Of a DNA stretch of 39,840 nt, positions 1 to 8,119 are shown in pieces; position 1 is the first letter of the stretch, and each line of letters begins with the position of its first letter. Source of the DNA: Acidimicrobiia bacterium (GTDB lineage: Bacteria > Actinomycetota > Acidimicrobiia > Acidimicrobiales > Bin134); contig VYEX01000069.1 in the NCBI GenBank assembly GCA_009842675.1, positions 1 through 39,840 of the forward strand, written 5' to 3'. The translations under genes and the position numbers were made by a program. A model generated the notes under the pieces. That model worked only from the letters and a program-made list of their open reading frames with translations. It did no database searches and was not told the origin of the DNA.

Positions 1-943
1 GAATTCGTTCACTGCTGAACCCTCTGGTGCTGTCGGCGCTAGCAGTGGGCCTGTAAGACTTGGACACCCAACCTGTATGAACCCCCAGCCTGTCCCAGCC
101 GGGGCGACCCGTGCGCCACTCCAGACCACCATCTGCCTTGTAGGGTCTCCATGTTTGATACCAGGCATCGAGCAGCGCATCGATCCCCCACCGATCAAGT
201 GGCTGGCCCCATGCAGGCCAAACGAACTCATCCTCTTGACGAGCTCCGATGCCAAAGCCTTTCTGCCTGACACGTGCCTCACCTTCTCGGGTGCCGTCAC
301 CCCGGACAGGCAGCAGTGCCAAACCAAAGAAGGCTAGGACTTCGACAATAGGATCAACAAGAATCAGAGTTCGCTTCGATTGGGCGCGGTCAGGGAGCCT
401 AAATATGTCGAATCCAAGACCATTGCATTCTGCTATATCCGGGATTCCATCAAATGATGTCGATATCCTGTCATGTATCTCCTGATCGTCTTCAAGTGCT
501 CTTGAATGTACCTCAACCAGGCGTTCGAATAGAACAAGACCTTTGGGAACTGGAGGGTCAAACAGGCCATGAGCCGCCTGGTCTTTAGTGTGAAATGCAA
601 GGTCGGTCAGAGTCGAAGTAAGCGTCCAGGCATCTTGGTGACCGGCAGCAGCTTTGATTCTCGCTCGGAATATTTCTACGTCCGGGTTCCGCTTGAGAGG
701 TCTATCGCCATTACGGTCAACATCAAGAGGCATTTCTTCGAGACGCCTCCTGCTCGGCCATACCTCAGCTACCGCGACCGCTGGTTCCATATCGGGATGA
801 TGCAGGACGGCGATTGGGGACGGATCGGACGTCCAGCTAAGCCTGATTTTCGGGTCTAGTACGGTGATCCCTACAGCGGCCAGCCAGCCGTTGATCCACT
901 CGGCGGGCAGTCCAGGGCATTCGCGGGTCAAATCGCTGCTCAC
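1..943 (-). CDS. Type I-G CRISPR effector subunit (Cas8g/Csx17-like?), partial
   Basis: I translated the minus strand from a GTG at 943: the frame stays open for 314 codons to the left edge, so the C-terminus is missing. The GTG overlaps the cas3 TGA by four bases (GTGA), which makes it the fourth gene of the cas operon. The N-terminus reads CPGLPAEWINGWLAAVGITV, a pattern reminiscent of the LAALG start of large CRISPR subunits, and a later part reads EFVWPAWGQPLDRWGIDALL. By position it should be the large subunit (Cas8g, called Csx17) or another small family that follows cas3 in actinobacterial I-G loci; I cannot choose between them from the sequence. Operon membership is secure, identity is inferred. 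Confidence 0.7.
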   Translation of the reverse strand, partial: MSSDLTRECPGLPAEWINGWLAAVGITVLDPKIRLSWTSDPSPIAVLHHPDMEPAVAVAEVWPSRRRLEEMPLDVDRNGDRPLKRNPDVEIFRARIKAAAGHQDAWTLTSTLTDLAFHTKDQAAHGLFDPPVPKGLVLFERLVEVHSRALEDDQEIHDRISTSFDGIPDIAECNGLGFDIFRLPDRAQSKRTLILVDPIVEVLAFFGLALLPVRGDGTREGEARVRQKGFGIGARQEDEFVWPAWGQPLDRWGIDALLDAWYQTWRPYKADGGLEWRTGRPGWDRLGVHTGWVSKSYRPTASADSTRGFSSERI

Positions 944-3804
944 CGGATCTCCAATACTGTCTCGGCCGCTGCCGACACAATGTGGTCGGCTTGGCGAACG
1001 ATGGCTTCGAGCAAGGCGAGGCCCCAGCAGCCATAGAGCTTGTTCAACGAGGCGAACCTGGTGGGCTGCTCCCAGTCCGCCTCGGAGAGGTTGGCGTCGG
1101 CAATGACATCTCGCCCGTCAATCTGATAGGCGACTTTGGCGCCAGTCGGATCTTCGACCGGGGTGACGAGCGGTCGTCCATGACCGTGGTGAGCCACAAC
1201 CAGGTGTAGCAGAAGTTCCTGTTCGTCCTCGCTAAGGTCGTGGTTGCCCTGAGCTAGCCAGTCGGAGGCAAGTCTGCGTGAGAGCTCTTCGTGGCGACCT
1301 CCGCTAGGCCATCCTGATGCCGCGCGTCCGTACTCCCATCGAGACCTCGGGATCTCCGACTTCGCCAGGGCGCTGGAACTGCGCTGTTCAGGGTCGAGCC
1401 AGTTCTGAAACCGAGGATCGGCTTTGCCGATGTCGTGGGTCCGGGCTGCCCTCATAATCAGGTTGGCAGTGCTGGGGGTAATGCCGATTGCATCGGCTAT
1501 GCGTTTCGCTGTCCTCGCGGCATCATCGCCGTGGGCTTCTAAACTCACGGGATCGGCAATGGAGAGCTCGTCGAACTCGTCGAAACTCACCTGCTGGCTG
1601 CCACCATGTTGTCCATTGGCGGAGTAGACGGGCAGTCTCGGGGCTTCGCCAACGGGTTCAACAACCGCATATCGGTTTCCTCTATCTGCAATGCCAATGC
1701 TGGTCCTCAACCCCTGGAGAAACTTCTCCCAGTCCTCACTGGAAAATGAGGAAGGTGTACCGCTTCCTTCTAGCTCGTCGCAGAGCCCATTTGCGGCCAT
1801 AGAAAGGTCAGCAGGCTCGGCTTCCACCTGGGGGTCAAGAAGTCTGACAAGAACTGTCATCGCGGTCTTGGGGCCTTCAGGCACGGCCCCATAGATGCCT
1901 GACAGAGTCTGATCAGAAATTATGAGACCATTGTCAAGAATGGAAACATCCAGTGCAGGCTCATTCCACACAGGATCCCAGTGGCCGCTTTCGTCGAGTT
2001 TGCCCGCTTCGCAGGCCACAACGATCGTGTCTCCAGGACGTAAGACGAGACAGCCGTTGTCGCCCACAGCAATTGACTCAGCGGTGGCTTGATCTGAGCC
2101 AACCCGGACGCAGTTAGCCCCTACAAGTTCCTTTCTGGCTTCACCAATATGGACTGAAACAGTCTCTTCAGAGGAAATCCTAGGCCAGACCCTTTGCCCA
2201 GGCTGGGGGACATGCACGCGCCAGACAATCTCGACGTCTCGATCAGCCTCAAGCGTGCCTGAGAAGTACGGCTCAACCGGCGCTTCACCAGGGGGCGGAA
2301 TGCTTGTCTTGATCCACTCCCAGAGCAGCGCTTCAGCGAGAACCGGAGCGTCCACTGATTCAGGAGGTGGATCGCCAAGCACTCTACCGATATTCCCGGG
2401 GGACATATCGATCTCCTCGTCATAGCCACAAGCAGCTTGTAGCTCTTCAAGCACAGTGGCAGGCTCGTCACCGTATACAGGCCACTGTTTGTCCCTGGGC
2501 TCAACATGGACGTAGACGCCTCGTGCATGCGACCGATCCCCAAGCCGGTTTAGCCGTCCAAGACGCTGGGTGAGAGCCCGAAAGCCGCATGCTTCTGTGA
2601 CTAGGTAGTCTGCATCAAGGTCAGCCCCCACTTCGAGAGTTTGTGTGGCCACTACGACCAAATGCTTGGATTGTTGCCCCGTGGTCAGGTCACGTGATTG
2701 CCCGGCCTTCATCCGACCTTCGATTGCCTCGACAGCCTTGCCAGCCTCTAGACCACGGGTTCTTCCGGTGGCAATGACTACGTCACAGTCGCAGCGTGAT
2801 CTCAATGCCCTCTCCACCGATAGTGCCGTCTTTGGCGTGTTGGCGAAAACCAGAATCCCGCAGGGGCTCCTGGTATCAAGAGTGTCGAGCAATTCCTTGG
2901 TCGCCGTTGCAATGGGTTTAACCGGATCGCCTTGAGCAATGTCAGCAATGCTCAACGGCTTCGAGGCCTCAAGGCGTTTCACGATCTCATCGTCACCGCG
3001 GTCTGCTTCATCAAGGTCGAACCGGCTACCTGATGTTTCACCTGTCGCGGTAAGGGCGACAACCACAGGACTCATTCTCTGAGCTGGCAATGCATGCTCG
3101 ATACCCGCCCCGAGGCTGCCATTACCGCTGATTGCGTCAAGAAGCAAACGAAGCGGCTGAGCCAAATGGGCCTCGTCAAGCAGGACAAGGCTGTCGACCC
3201 CCGCAAGAGCAGCGTCAATAGGTCGCATCGACCTGGATGACCCATAACCCCTGAACAGCACTCGCGATCCATACATAGGAATGGTGGAGCAGATGATCGC
3301 TGGCTGTGCTGGATGTCTTGGCCGGTTGTGCGAGTCACCGCCGCGGAGACGACATGCCTGCAATGGCAGGCCCATGCCGGAGAGGCGTCGAAGTCGGGCT
3401 GCCACGGCTTGGACAGTTGCAGCTGCCTCTCCGTGTAGGCCGCCAGCAGGCAAGGTTGTGCCGTCGCACTCAACATCACGGTGAGTTTCCGGGTCGGCAA
3501 GCAGTGCTTCAAGCCTCAATGCATGCCGGTAGGTGTCGTCGACCAGGATTCGGCGGTTCACAACCCACCAAATTCTGGTGGAGACCGTGCGATCTCGTGG
3601 ATCTCTGTCCGCCTGGCTAGCCAGTGCCCAAACCGCAATATCAAGACATGCCGTTTTGCCTAGTCCGGTTGGAATGCCGATCAGTTCCGGCCACTCACCA
3701 GTCGCGGCAACCTGCTCGGCCAATCGCGCTTGCCATGGGAATGGATCACGCTCATGGATCGACCGATACCAGTCGCTGAACCCTGGACAATCCGGGATAC
3801 TCAC
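940..3804 (-). CDS. cas3: Type I-G Cas3 helicase-nuclease (GSU0051-like)
   Basis: A 954-residue ATP-dependent helicase fused to an HD nuclease, the enzyme that unwinds and degrades DNA bound by the Cascade complex. Visible motifs: Walker A GIPTGLGKT at residues 43-51, DEAH at 210-213, a motif III-like ALTATG, and the C-terminal helicase motif QRLGRLNRLG. The HD domain sits at the C-terminus: RTHDIGKADPRF with HD at about 790-791 and AHHGHG at about 871-876. This helicase-then-HD order is the reverse of canonical type I Cas3 and typical of type I-U/I-G. The start is a GTG at 3804 overlapping the csb2 stop by four bases. All key residues are present, so it looks functional. Confidence 0.95.
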   Translation of the reverse strand: MSIPDCPGFSDWYRSIHERDPFPWQARLAEQVAATGEWPELIGIPTGLGKTACLDIAVWALASQADRDPRDRTVSTRIWWVVNRRILVDDTYRHALRLEALLADPETHRDVECDGTTLPAGGLHGEAAATVQAVAARLRRLSGMGLPLQACRLRGGDSHNRPRHPAQPAIICSTIPMYGSRVLFRGYGSSRSMRPIDAALAGVDSLVLLDEAHLAQPLRLLLDAISGNGSLGAGIEHALPAQRMSPVVVALTATGETSGSRFDLDEADRGDDEIVKRLEASKPLSIADIAQGDPVKPIATATKELLDTLDTRSPCGILVFANTPKTALSVERALRSRCDCDVVIATGRTRGLEAGKAVEAIEGRMKAGQSRDLTTGQQSKHLVVVATQTLEVGADLDADYLVTEACGFRALTQRLGRLNRLGDRSHARGVYVHVEPRDKQWPVYGDEPATVLEELQAACGYDEEIDMSPGNIGRVLGDPPPESVDAPVLAEALLWEWIKTSIPPPGEAPVEPYFSGTLEADRDVEIVWRVHVPQPGQRVWPRISSEETVSVHIGEARKELVGANCVRVGSDQATAESIAVGDNGCLVLRPGDTIVVACEAGKLDESGHWDPVWNEPALDVSILDNGLIISDQTLSGIYGAVPEGPKTAMTVLVRLLDPQVEAEPADLSMAANGLCDELEGSGTPSSFSSEDWEKFLQGLRTSIGIADRGNRYAVVEPVGEAPRLPVYSANGQHGGSQQVSFDEFDELSIADPVSLEAHGDDAARTAKRIADAIGITPSTANLIMRAARTHDIGKADPRFQNWLDPEQRSSSALAKSEIPRSRWEYGRAASGWPSGGRHEELSRRLASDWLAQGNHDLSEDEQELLLHLVVAHHGHGRPLVTPVEDPTGAKVAYQIDGRDVIADANLSEADWEQPTRFASLNKLYGCWGLALLEAIVRQADHIVSAAAETVLEIR

Positions 3805-5213
3805 GCCTGGTCCTCCCTGGGATCACAGGGAGCGCAAAGACCAAGCCCGTAGCTGCGGGCAGAGCCAATCACAACAAGCCCAGTAACCGGCACTTCAAAG
3901 ATAAGACCCACATGGGCATACGGGCGGGACTGAGTATGCCCGGGCCGACGAGTCTCGATGGGATGTAGGTCTACACCTCCAGGCAGGAAGGGTTTCCGGC
4001 TGATCCGAAATTGAACAGGCTCGGGAAGTCCTGCCTGCTCGCACCAGCGGATCACCGCTGTCGAGTCAATCCGCTGATGTCGATCACTGACTGCGGGGAG
4101 TACGGTCACCCAGCGGCGGGCGGGGCCTTGCCATCGTCGCGGGTCTGTGGTCCAACTTCTTCGGGAACGGTCTACTGTTACCCTGCTGCCGTCGGCAAAC
4201 GACAACGACTGAATGGATGACAGTGTGTTGGCCAGATTGCGCACGTCAATCTCATCAACTCCTCTCGGCACCCAGACCGCAGCGCCGTGGATCTTTCCAT
4301 CGGAATGGGGGTGCCCTACATTCGGCAGCGCGAGAAACCGGGCAAGCTGATAATCGAACTCGCCGTCATTGACATGACCGTGCAGCCAACTAGGTGGATC
4401 ACCGTGGTCTTGTTGATATCGCTTGAGAGTCGCCTTCTTGAGTCCGTGGGCTACAACAGCAGCTCGTCGGCCTGGAACTGGCCTTTGAAATCGAAGCCAA
4501 ACTGGAACCCGACCCAGCTGAGTGTCCGCGGGTGGATCAAGGGGATGCCGGTAAAGGGCTCGAGGCTGATACCGCCGAGTCCGGCTTCTAGTTGCACCAT
4601 GCTTTGACCAGGCTCCAAAGGCGGCTGCCCATCTGGCAACGTCACCGTCTGCGTGCACGTTGACGATCTCCTGACCATCTGGGTCTGGCGCCCACAACAT
4701 GTCTTCACTGCCTTCCACCGACTGGTCAGCCAGACGTGTAACGGTGATATTGACCGGCGAGTCGGCACAACCCAGATACCCAACGCGGGCAGCCCGGTAC
4801 CCAAGAGCTGCCAAATCGTCGTCGCCAATCTCAAAGTCGTACACAAATCGGACACGCGGATAGCGGGGAGCGATCCTGACCCCTGGTCGCACCAACACCC
4901 CCTTCCGCGCCACATACTCCTGCTGCTGACTCCTGGCCCGGTATTGTCCAGCGACATACCGCTCTTCGAGTGACTGGTGATGCGGGTCCGGATCAGCATA
5001 AATCACTGGTGGGTCTGCTGCCGCCAACTGCTCCAGTTCAGCACCAGTTGTACGGCTGCTTTGGCCACCGGTGCCGTCAGCGGCAATCAGTGCTGCAAGT
5101 AGCCGAGAAGGTGCAGGAGGCCACTCTCCGTTTGCCTGTCTGCCAGTTGAAGCAGAACCGTCGGGGTCAGCTCGGTAGGTGCCGTGCAGTAGCTCAACGT
5201 CAAAGACGAGCAC
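3801..5213 (-). CDS. csb2: Type I-G Csb2 (Cas5-Cas6 fusion, GSU0054-like)
   Basis: A 470-residue RAMP protein of the Csb2 family, in which a Cas5-like N-terminal half is joined to a Cas6-like C-terminal half. It should both hold the crRNA 5' handle and process the pre-crRNA. The N-terminus (VFDVELLHGTYRA) and the C-terminal glycine-rich stretch VVIGSARSYGLGLCAP fit the ferredoxin-fold RAMP pattern. The start is a GTG at 5213, two bases after the csb1 TAG. A GGAGGTG ribosome-binding site lies inside the last csb1 codons, so translation is probably coupled. The end overlaps cas3 by four bases. Confidence 0.92.
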   Translation of the reverse strand: MLVFDVELLHGTYRADPDGSASTGRQANGEWPPAPSRLLAALIAADGTGGQSSRTTGAELEQLAAADPPVIYADPDPHHQSLEERYVAGQYRARSQQQEYVARKGVLVRPGVRIAPRYPRVRFVYDFEIGDDDLAALGYRAARVGYLGCADSPVNITVTRLADQSVEGSEDMLWAPDPDGQEIVNVHADGDVARWAAAFGAWSKHGATRSRTRRYQPRALYRHPLDPPADTQLGRVPVWLRFQRPVPGRRAAVVAHGLKKATLKRYQQDHGDPPSWLHGHVNDGEFDYQLARFLALPNVGHPHSDGKIHGAAVWVPRGVDEIDVRNLANTLSSIQSLSFADGSRVTVDRSRRSWTTDPRRWQGPARRWVTVLPAVSDRHQRIDSTAVIRWCEQAGLPEPVQFRISRKPFLPGGVDLHPIETRRPGHTQSRPYAHVGLIFEVPVTGLVVIGSARSYGLGLCAPCDPREDQA

Positions 5214-5215
5214 TC

Positions 5216-6409
5216 CTACACCTCCGCACGATCGAGATCAGGCCAGGTTGCGTTGATCGCCTTAGTCAAGTCACTGTTCGGGGTCAGATGGATCGGTTCT
5301 GCTCCCCATCCCTCCGTGGGGACACCTACGGCTCGGGCTGATTCGAGTGCCTCTTGCACCAAATGGGCGGAGTCGTTGATGCCTACCTCAGTTGAGTCGA
5401 GCCGCGAACCACCTTCCTTCACGACCAGATCGGTACCCGAACGGAGCGCAAACGCCCGCCCAAACGCTGACTCGTGTGCGTGCAACCCAAGGGCAGCAAT
5501 AAGCGTACGAGCAGCAGCATCTTGCTCATCCGAATAGCCGTCGCCGAGTCGGACCCGGCGAAGCTGCGGAAACGACAAAGTGGCTTTCTGGGTGATCCGC
5601 TGGAATGAAACCGGTGCAAGGGTCTCGTCTTGTCGTTTCGTAATGACCTGCCCATGCCCGATGGCTGACATCTTCTTGTCTTCGGTCGGAGACTTGCCCT
5701 CTTGCAGTTCCCAGCCTGCAATCAAATCGTTCCTATCGTGTTCCGCCAATCCCACTTCTTTGATGATGTTGAATGGGTCACCCTTCATGGCTGCCGTTGT
5801 GACCAGTTCGTCAGTTGCCGGCCCCCAACCGACTATCTCTGATACCCATGCCCGAGCGTGTTTGGCCTGTGTGCGCTTGCTGCCTAGGTGGGACTGCCAA
5901 AATCCGTATAGCAATGCTTGGGGGAACCAGGCCACCAACGCCCCGGACGAATCGGCGGTGGCATCGATAATCGAGCGCCCAACTGAAGACTTGACAAACG
6001 CTTCATCGTCTACAAGGGCATCGCGCAAATAGGCATCAGCATTCCGATGGGGCCAACGCAAGCTCGACAAGTTACGCGGCAAGTGCGGGGGGAGGTGGGC
6101 GAAGTCCTCTCCTGTGAGATCCAGCACTAGGCGGGGAACACCGACTTCGTCAGCCGTTGCCTCTAGCGCTGCTTCAAGCCGGTTGGCCTGTGAAGGGACA
6201 TTGTCAATTACGATTACGGGGGTTGGCTCAGGAGCGTCGGAACTCTCCCACCGCCTGTCGTGCTGGTACCGGCCGCCAGCGTAGATGGCCGGATTGACCG
6301 GCGTGCCGTGGCCTCCAACCGGTTCCAACACCGCATCTAGGACGATCGCGCCTTCGGTGGCATCTTCGTCGCATGCTACGCGCAGCATGCTCAGGGTTAG
6401 TGGGGTCAT
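5216..6409 (-). CDS. csb1: Type I-G Csb1 (Cas7, GSU0053-like)
   Basis: The first gene of the cas operon, 397 residues, the backbone Cas7 subunit that lines the crRNA in the type I-G effector complex. The family signature is the region LLYGFWQSHLGSKRTQAKHA followed by RAWVSEIVG, as in GSU0053-type proteins. I chose the ATG at 6409 (MTPLTLSMLRVACDEDA) rather than the in-frame start at 6460, because GGAGAGGG lies just upstream and the shorter N-terminus matches the family better. Two bases separate it from csb2. A possible promoter lies about 60-85 bases upstream. Confidence 0.92.
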   Translation of the reverse strand: MTPLTLSMLRVACDEDATEGAIVLDAVLEPVGGHGTPVNPAIYAGGRYQHDRRWESSDAPEPTPVIVIDNVPSQANRLEAALEATADEVGVPRLVLDLTGEDFAHLPPHLPRNLSSLRWPHRNADAYLRDALVDDEAFVKSSVGRSIIDATADSSGALVAWFPQALLYGFWQSHLGSKRTQAKHARAWVSEIVGWGPATDELVTTAAMKGDPFNIIKEVGLAEHDRNDLIAGWELQEGKSPTEDKKMSAIGHGQVITKRQDETLAPVSFQRITQKATLSFPQLRRVRLGDGYSDEQDAAARTLIAALGLHAHESAFGRAFALRSGTDLVVKEGGSRLDSTEVGINDSAHLVQEALESARAVGVPTEGWGAEPIHLTPNSDLTKAINATWPDLDRAEV

Positions 6410-6466
6410 AGAGCCCTCTCCTCTTCTGTTGTTGGCAAAAGGTGCCGGTGAAGTTAACACGAAGCG

Positions 6467-6495
6467 ATGACAACATGTGCCTGACTGACGGTCAA
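6467..6495 (-). promoter_or_regulatory. Candidate promoter of the cas operon
   Basis: On the minus strand TTGACC (6490-6495) is followed after exactly 17 bases by TGTCAT (6467-6472), a fair -35 but weak -10 (4 of 6 matches) for a housekeeping sigma factor. It would start transcription near 6460, leaving about 50 bases of leader before csb1. This is a consensus match by eye only. Confidence 0.28.
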
Positions 6496-6604
6496 CTAGT
6501 GCAAATCCCCAGGTTGAAGGACTATATTTCGGTCACAAGAGCGCTACTCCCATGCGCCGGGTCTCTGTCATCAGTCACTGGCAGCGAAGGTAAGATCCAC
6601 GGCA

Positions 6605-6861
6605 ATGCCCTCAACCAAGAACTACCGGCAGCTCCATGAGCAGGTTGCTGCTCGGCTTGGTGCCGCGCAGCGGCTCGCAGGGCTTCGGAAGCAGACCTTG
6701 ACTGAGATGAAGGAACACAAGTTCCAACAGGGAGCCAGCCAAGCAATCGAAGCAGGGTCGGAATACCGAGGGCCGACTGGCGGGAGTCAATAGAGGTCGC
6801 GTATTCGGCGCCATTGCAGCCCATCAAGGACGGAGCGAATTCGTCATCTGCCAGCCCTTGA
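6605..6861 (+). pseudogene. Decayed XRE/HigA-type antitoxin remnant
   Basis: The frame from the ATG at 6605 begins MPSTKNYRQLHEQVAARLGA, then AAQRLAGLRKQTLTEM. This closely resembles the N-terminus of an actinobacterial XRE antitoxin family that I recall starting RNYRELxxxVxARPGAxERLxALRxxTLAEI. After GASQA (about 6733-6745) the similarity stops and the frame ends at 6793. In the -1 frame from 6733 the DNA reads SQPSNRSRVGI, close to a typical recognition helix SQSNVSRVE, then ADWRESIEVAYSAPLQPIKD, and ends at 6861. The simplest reading is a small deletion plus frameshift inside the helix-turn-helix. A GAAGG lies upstream of the ATG. No RelE/HigB toxin gene is visible next to it. The family assignment is from memory. 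Confidence 0.45.
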
Positions 6862-6982
6862 CAAGTGGGGTGGTCAACCGTGGCTGACGAGAAACTCCGA
6901 TCGTGTACTTCCCGCCTGCCTTATCCACAGAGCATGTCGGGGCTAGCTATTTTCGCCGCTCTTTATGACCGCAACTCAGGGG

Positions 6983-7399
6983 TCAACCTCGGATCGGCTT
7001 CACGCCGCTCGAGGTGATCTTGTGCAACCGCGGGGCGCCCTTTTCGGCCGCATTGGCTGCGTGTTCGATTCGGTCCCAGTGGCGTGCGATAAGACGCAGA
7101 TTGTCCCAGGATGCCCAGTGGCCGCCGGTCAGGAAGAATGACGTTGCCTTGTGCTCCTGGAGAAGGCGTTTCTGATCCAGGTTTCTCAGGATCGTCTCGT
7201 CCTGAGTGAGGATCGGCCATGCGGCGCTGGCCACTATCGGTATCCAGTGCTCGTCCGGTGCCCCTTTGGTGATGTCAGGACAAGCTGGATGGCCCGGCCA
7301 AACAACGTTCAGGCCGACGGCCTCCATGGCCTTGGCGACAGCCTCCAGATTCTCATCGAGATACCAACGGCGGCCCGCTGCGCTGGCGCGGGTGGTCAA
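6983..7399 (-). CDS. VapC45-like PIN-domain toxin
   Basis: 138 residues from a TTG at 7399 that overlaps the antitoxin TGA by four bases (TTGA). The upstream part of the open frame is only the shifted antitoxin. The protein has the VapC45 PIN-like pattern: RRWYLDENL near the N-terminus with the first acidic pair, GLNVVWPGHPACPDITKG, PILTQDETILR with further acidic residues, FFLTGGHWASWDNLRLI, and a C-terminal HKITSSGV. M. tuberculosis VapC45 (Rv2019) is, as I recall, of the same length. The expected role is an RNase toxin held in check by the upstream gene product. A non-ATG overlapping start implies coupled, lower translation than the antitoxin. Confidence 0.85.
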   Translation of the reverse strand: MTTRASAAGRRWYLDENLEAVAKAMEAVGLNVVWPGHPACPDITKGAPDEHWIPIVASAAWPILTQDETILRNLDQKRLLQEHKATSFFLTGGHWASWDNLRLIARHWDRIEHAANAAEKGAPRLHKITSSGVKPIRG

Positions 7400-8067
7400 G
7401 CTGCGCTGTAAGCAGTGACATTGCGGTTGGCGAGCCTTTGCTCGAACCGGATAGCGGCTTCGACCTGTACGAGGTCGAGGCCATAGGCGGGGGCGAGCCA
7501 CTCTGCCGGGTCCCCGGCTGTATACATCCGATGAACCACCTCGGTGCCCATGCGGGTGCCCTCGATGATTGGAGTTCCGAACTGGCGACGGGGATCGACC
7601 ACGATGTAGGCGTCGCGTCCATCAGGCCAATAACGAACGGCGATATCGCCCTCAAAGTCGACGCGGTCGAAGAATGCGGCGACGGATTCGGCCGAGGCGA
7701 CGCCATCGTCGTTCAAACACCAACCAGGCGTTGCGCCGAGCTTGCAGCGGGCTAGTGGGTACGAGACGTCCGATCTGCCCCGCCAGGCTGAGGCGTACTC
7801 TCTGAGCTTGTTGAGCGGCATGCGCTGCTGTTGGCGATAGGCGGCAAGATGGCCTGCTTCGATGAACTCGCCCCAAGTGACGTACCGACGCCCTGCCACA
7901 AGGCTCGCCCTAGGCTCAATCCTCAGGACGGCGGGATGACGACACCCGTTAGGGGCGGTGTAGCCGTCGAGCCAGCGGCCTAGCGTCTGGGGCGCGATTC
8001 CGAGCAAGCGGGCAGCATCGCGCCTGCAATACATCTCGAGATCGAGAAGCGCTACGTCGCCCATCAT
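7396..8067 (-). CDS. VapB45-like antitoxin with DUF433 domain
   Basis: 223 residues. The N-terminal third looks like a MerR/helix-turn-helix-type segment (RRDAARLLGIAPQTLGRWL), as expected for promoter binding. The C-terminal part is a DUF433-type domain (PIIEGTRMGTEVVHRMYTAG, then DPAEWLAPAYGLDLVQVEAA), followed by a short tail that would cover the toxin. Size and order match VapB45 (Rv2018) and VapC45 of M. tuberculosis. Two ATG codons start the gene; GAAGGGG lies just upstream. The pair probably autoregulates. It sits between the cas operon and another TA-like gene, which fits a defence island. Confidence 0.85.
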   Translation of the reverse strand: MMGDVALLDLEMYCRRDAARLLGIAPQTLGRWLDGYTAPNGCRHPAVLRIEPRASLVAGRRYVTWGEFIEAGHLAAYRQQQRMPLNKLREYASAWRGRSDVSYPLARCKLGATPGWCLNDDGVASAESVAAFFDRVDFEGDIAVRYWPDGRDAYIVVDPRRQFGTPIIEGTRMGTEVVHRMYTAGDPAEWLAPAYGLDLVQVEAAIRFEQRLANRNVTAYSAA

Positions 8068-8119
8068 GCCCCTTCTGTCGTCATGTCGAACCCGCTGCCA
8101 GGATAACCGGAGACCGAAT

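Larger units (their letters stand above)
6410..6982. other. Intergenic stretch between csb1 and the vapBC45-like pair
   Basis: 573 bases with no intact gene. It holds the candidate cas promoter, the antitoxin remnant at 6605-6861, and about 120 further bases in which I see nothing. No direct repeats of CRISPR size occur here, so the array belonging to this cas operon is not in its leader side. Confidence 0.7.
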
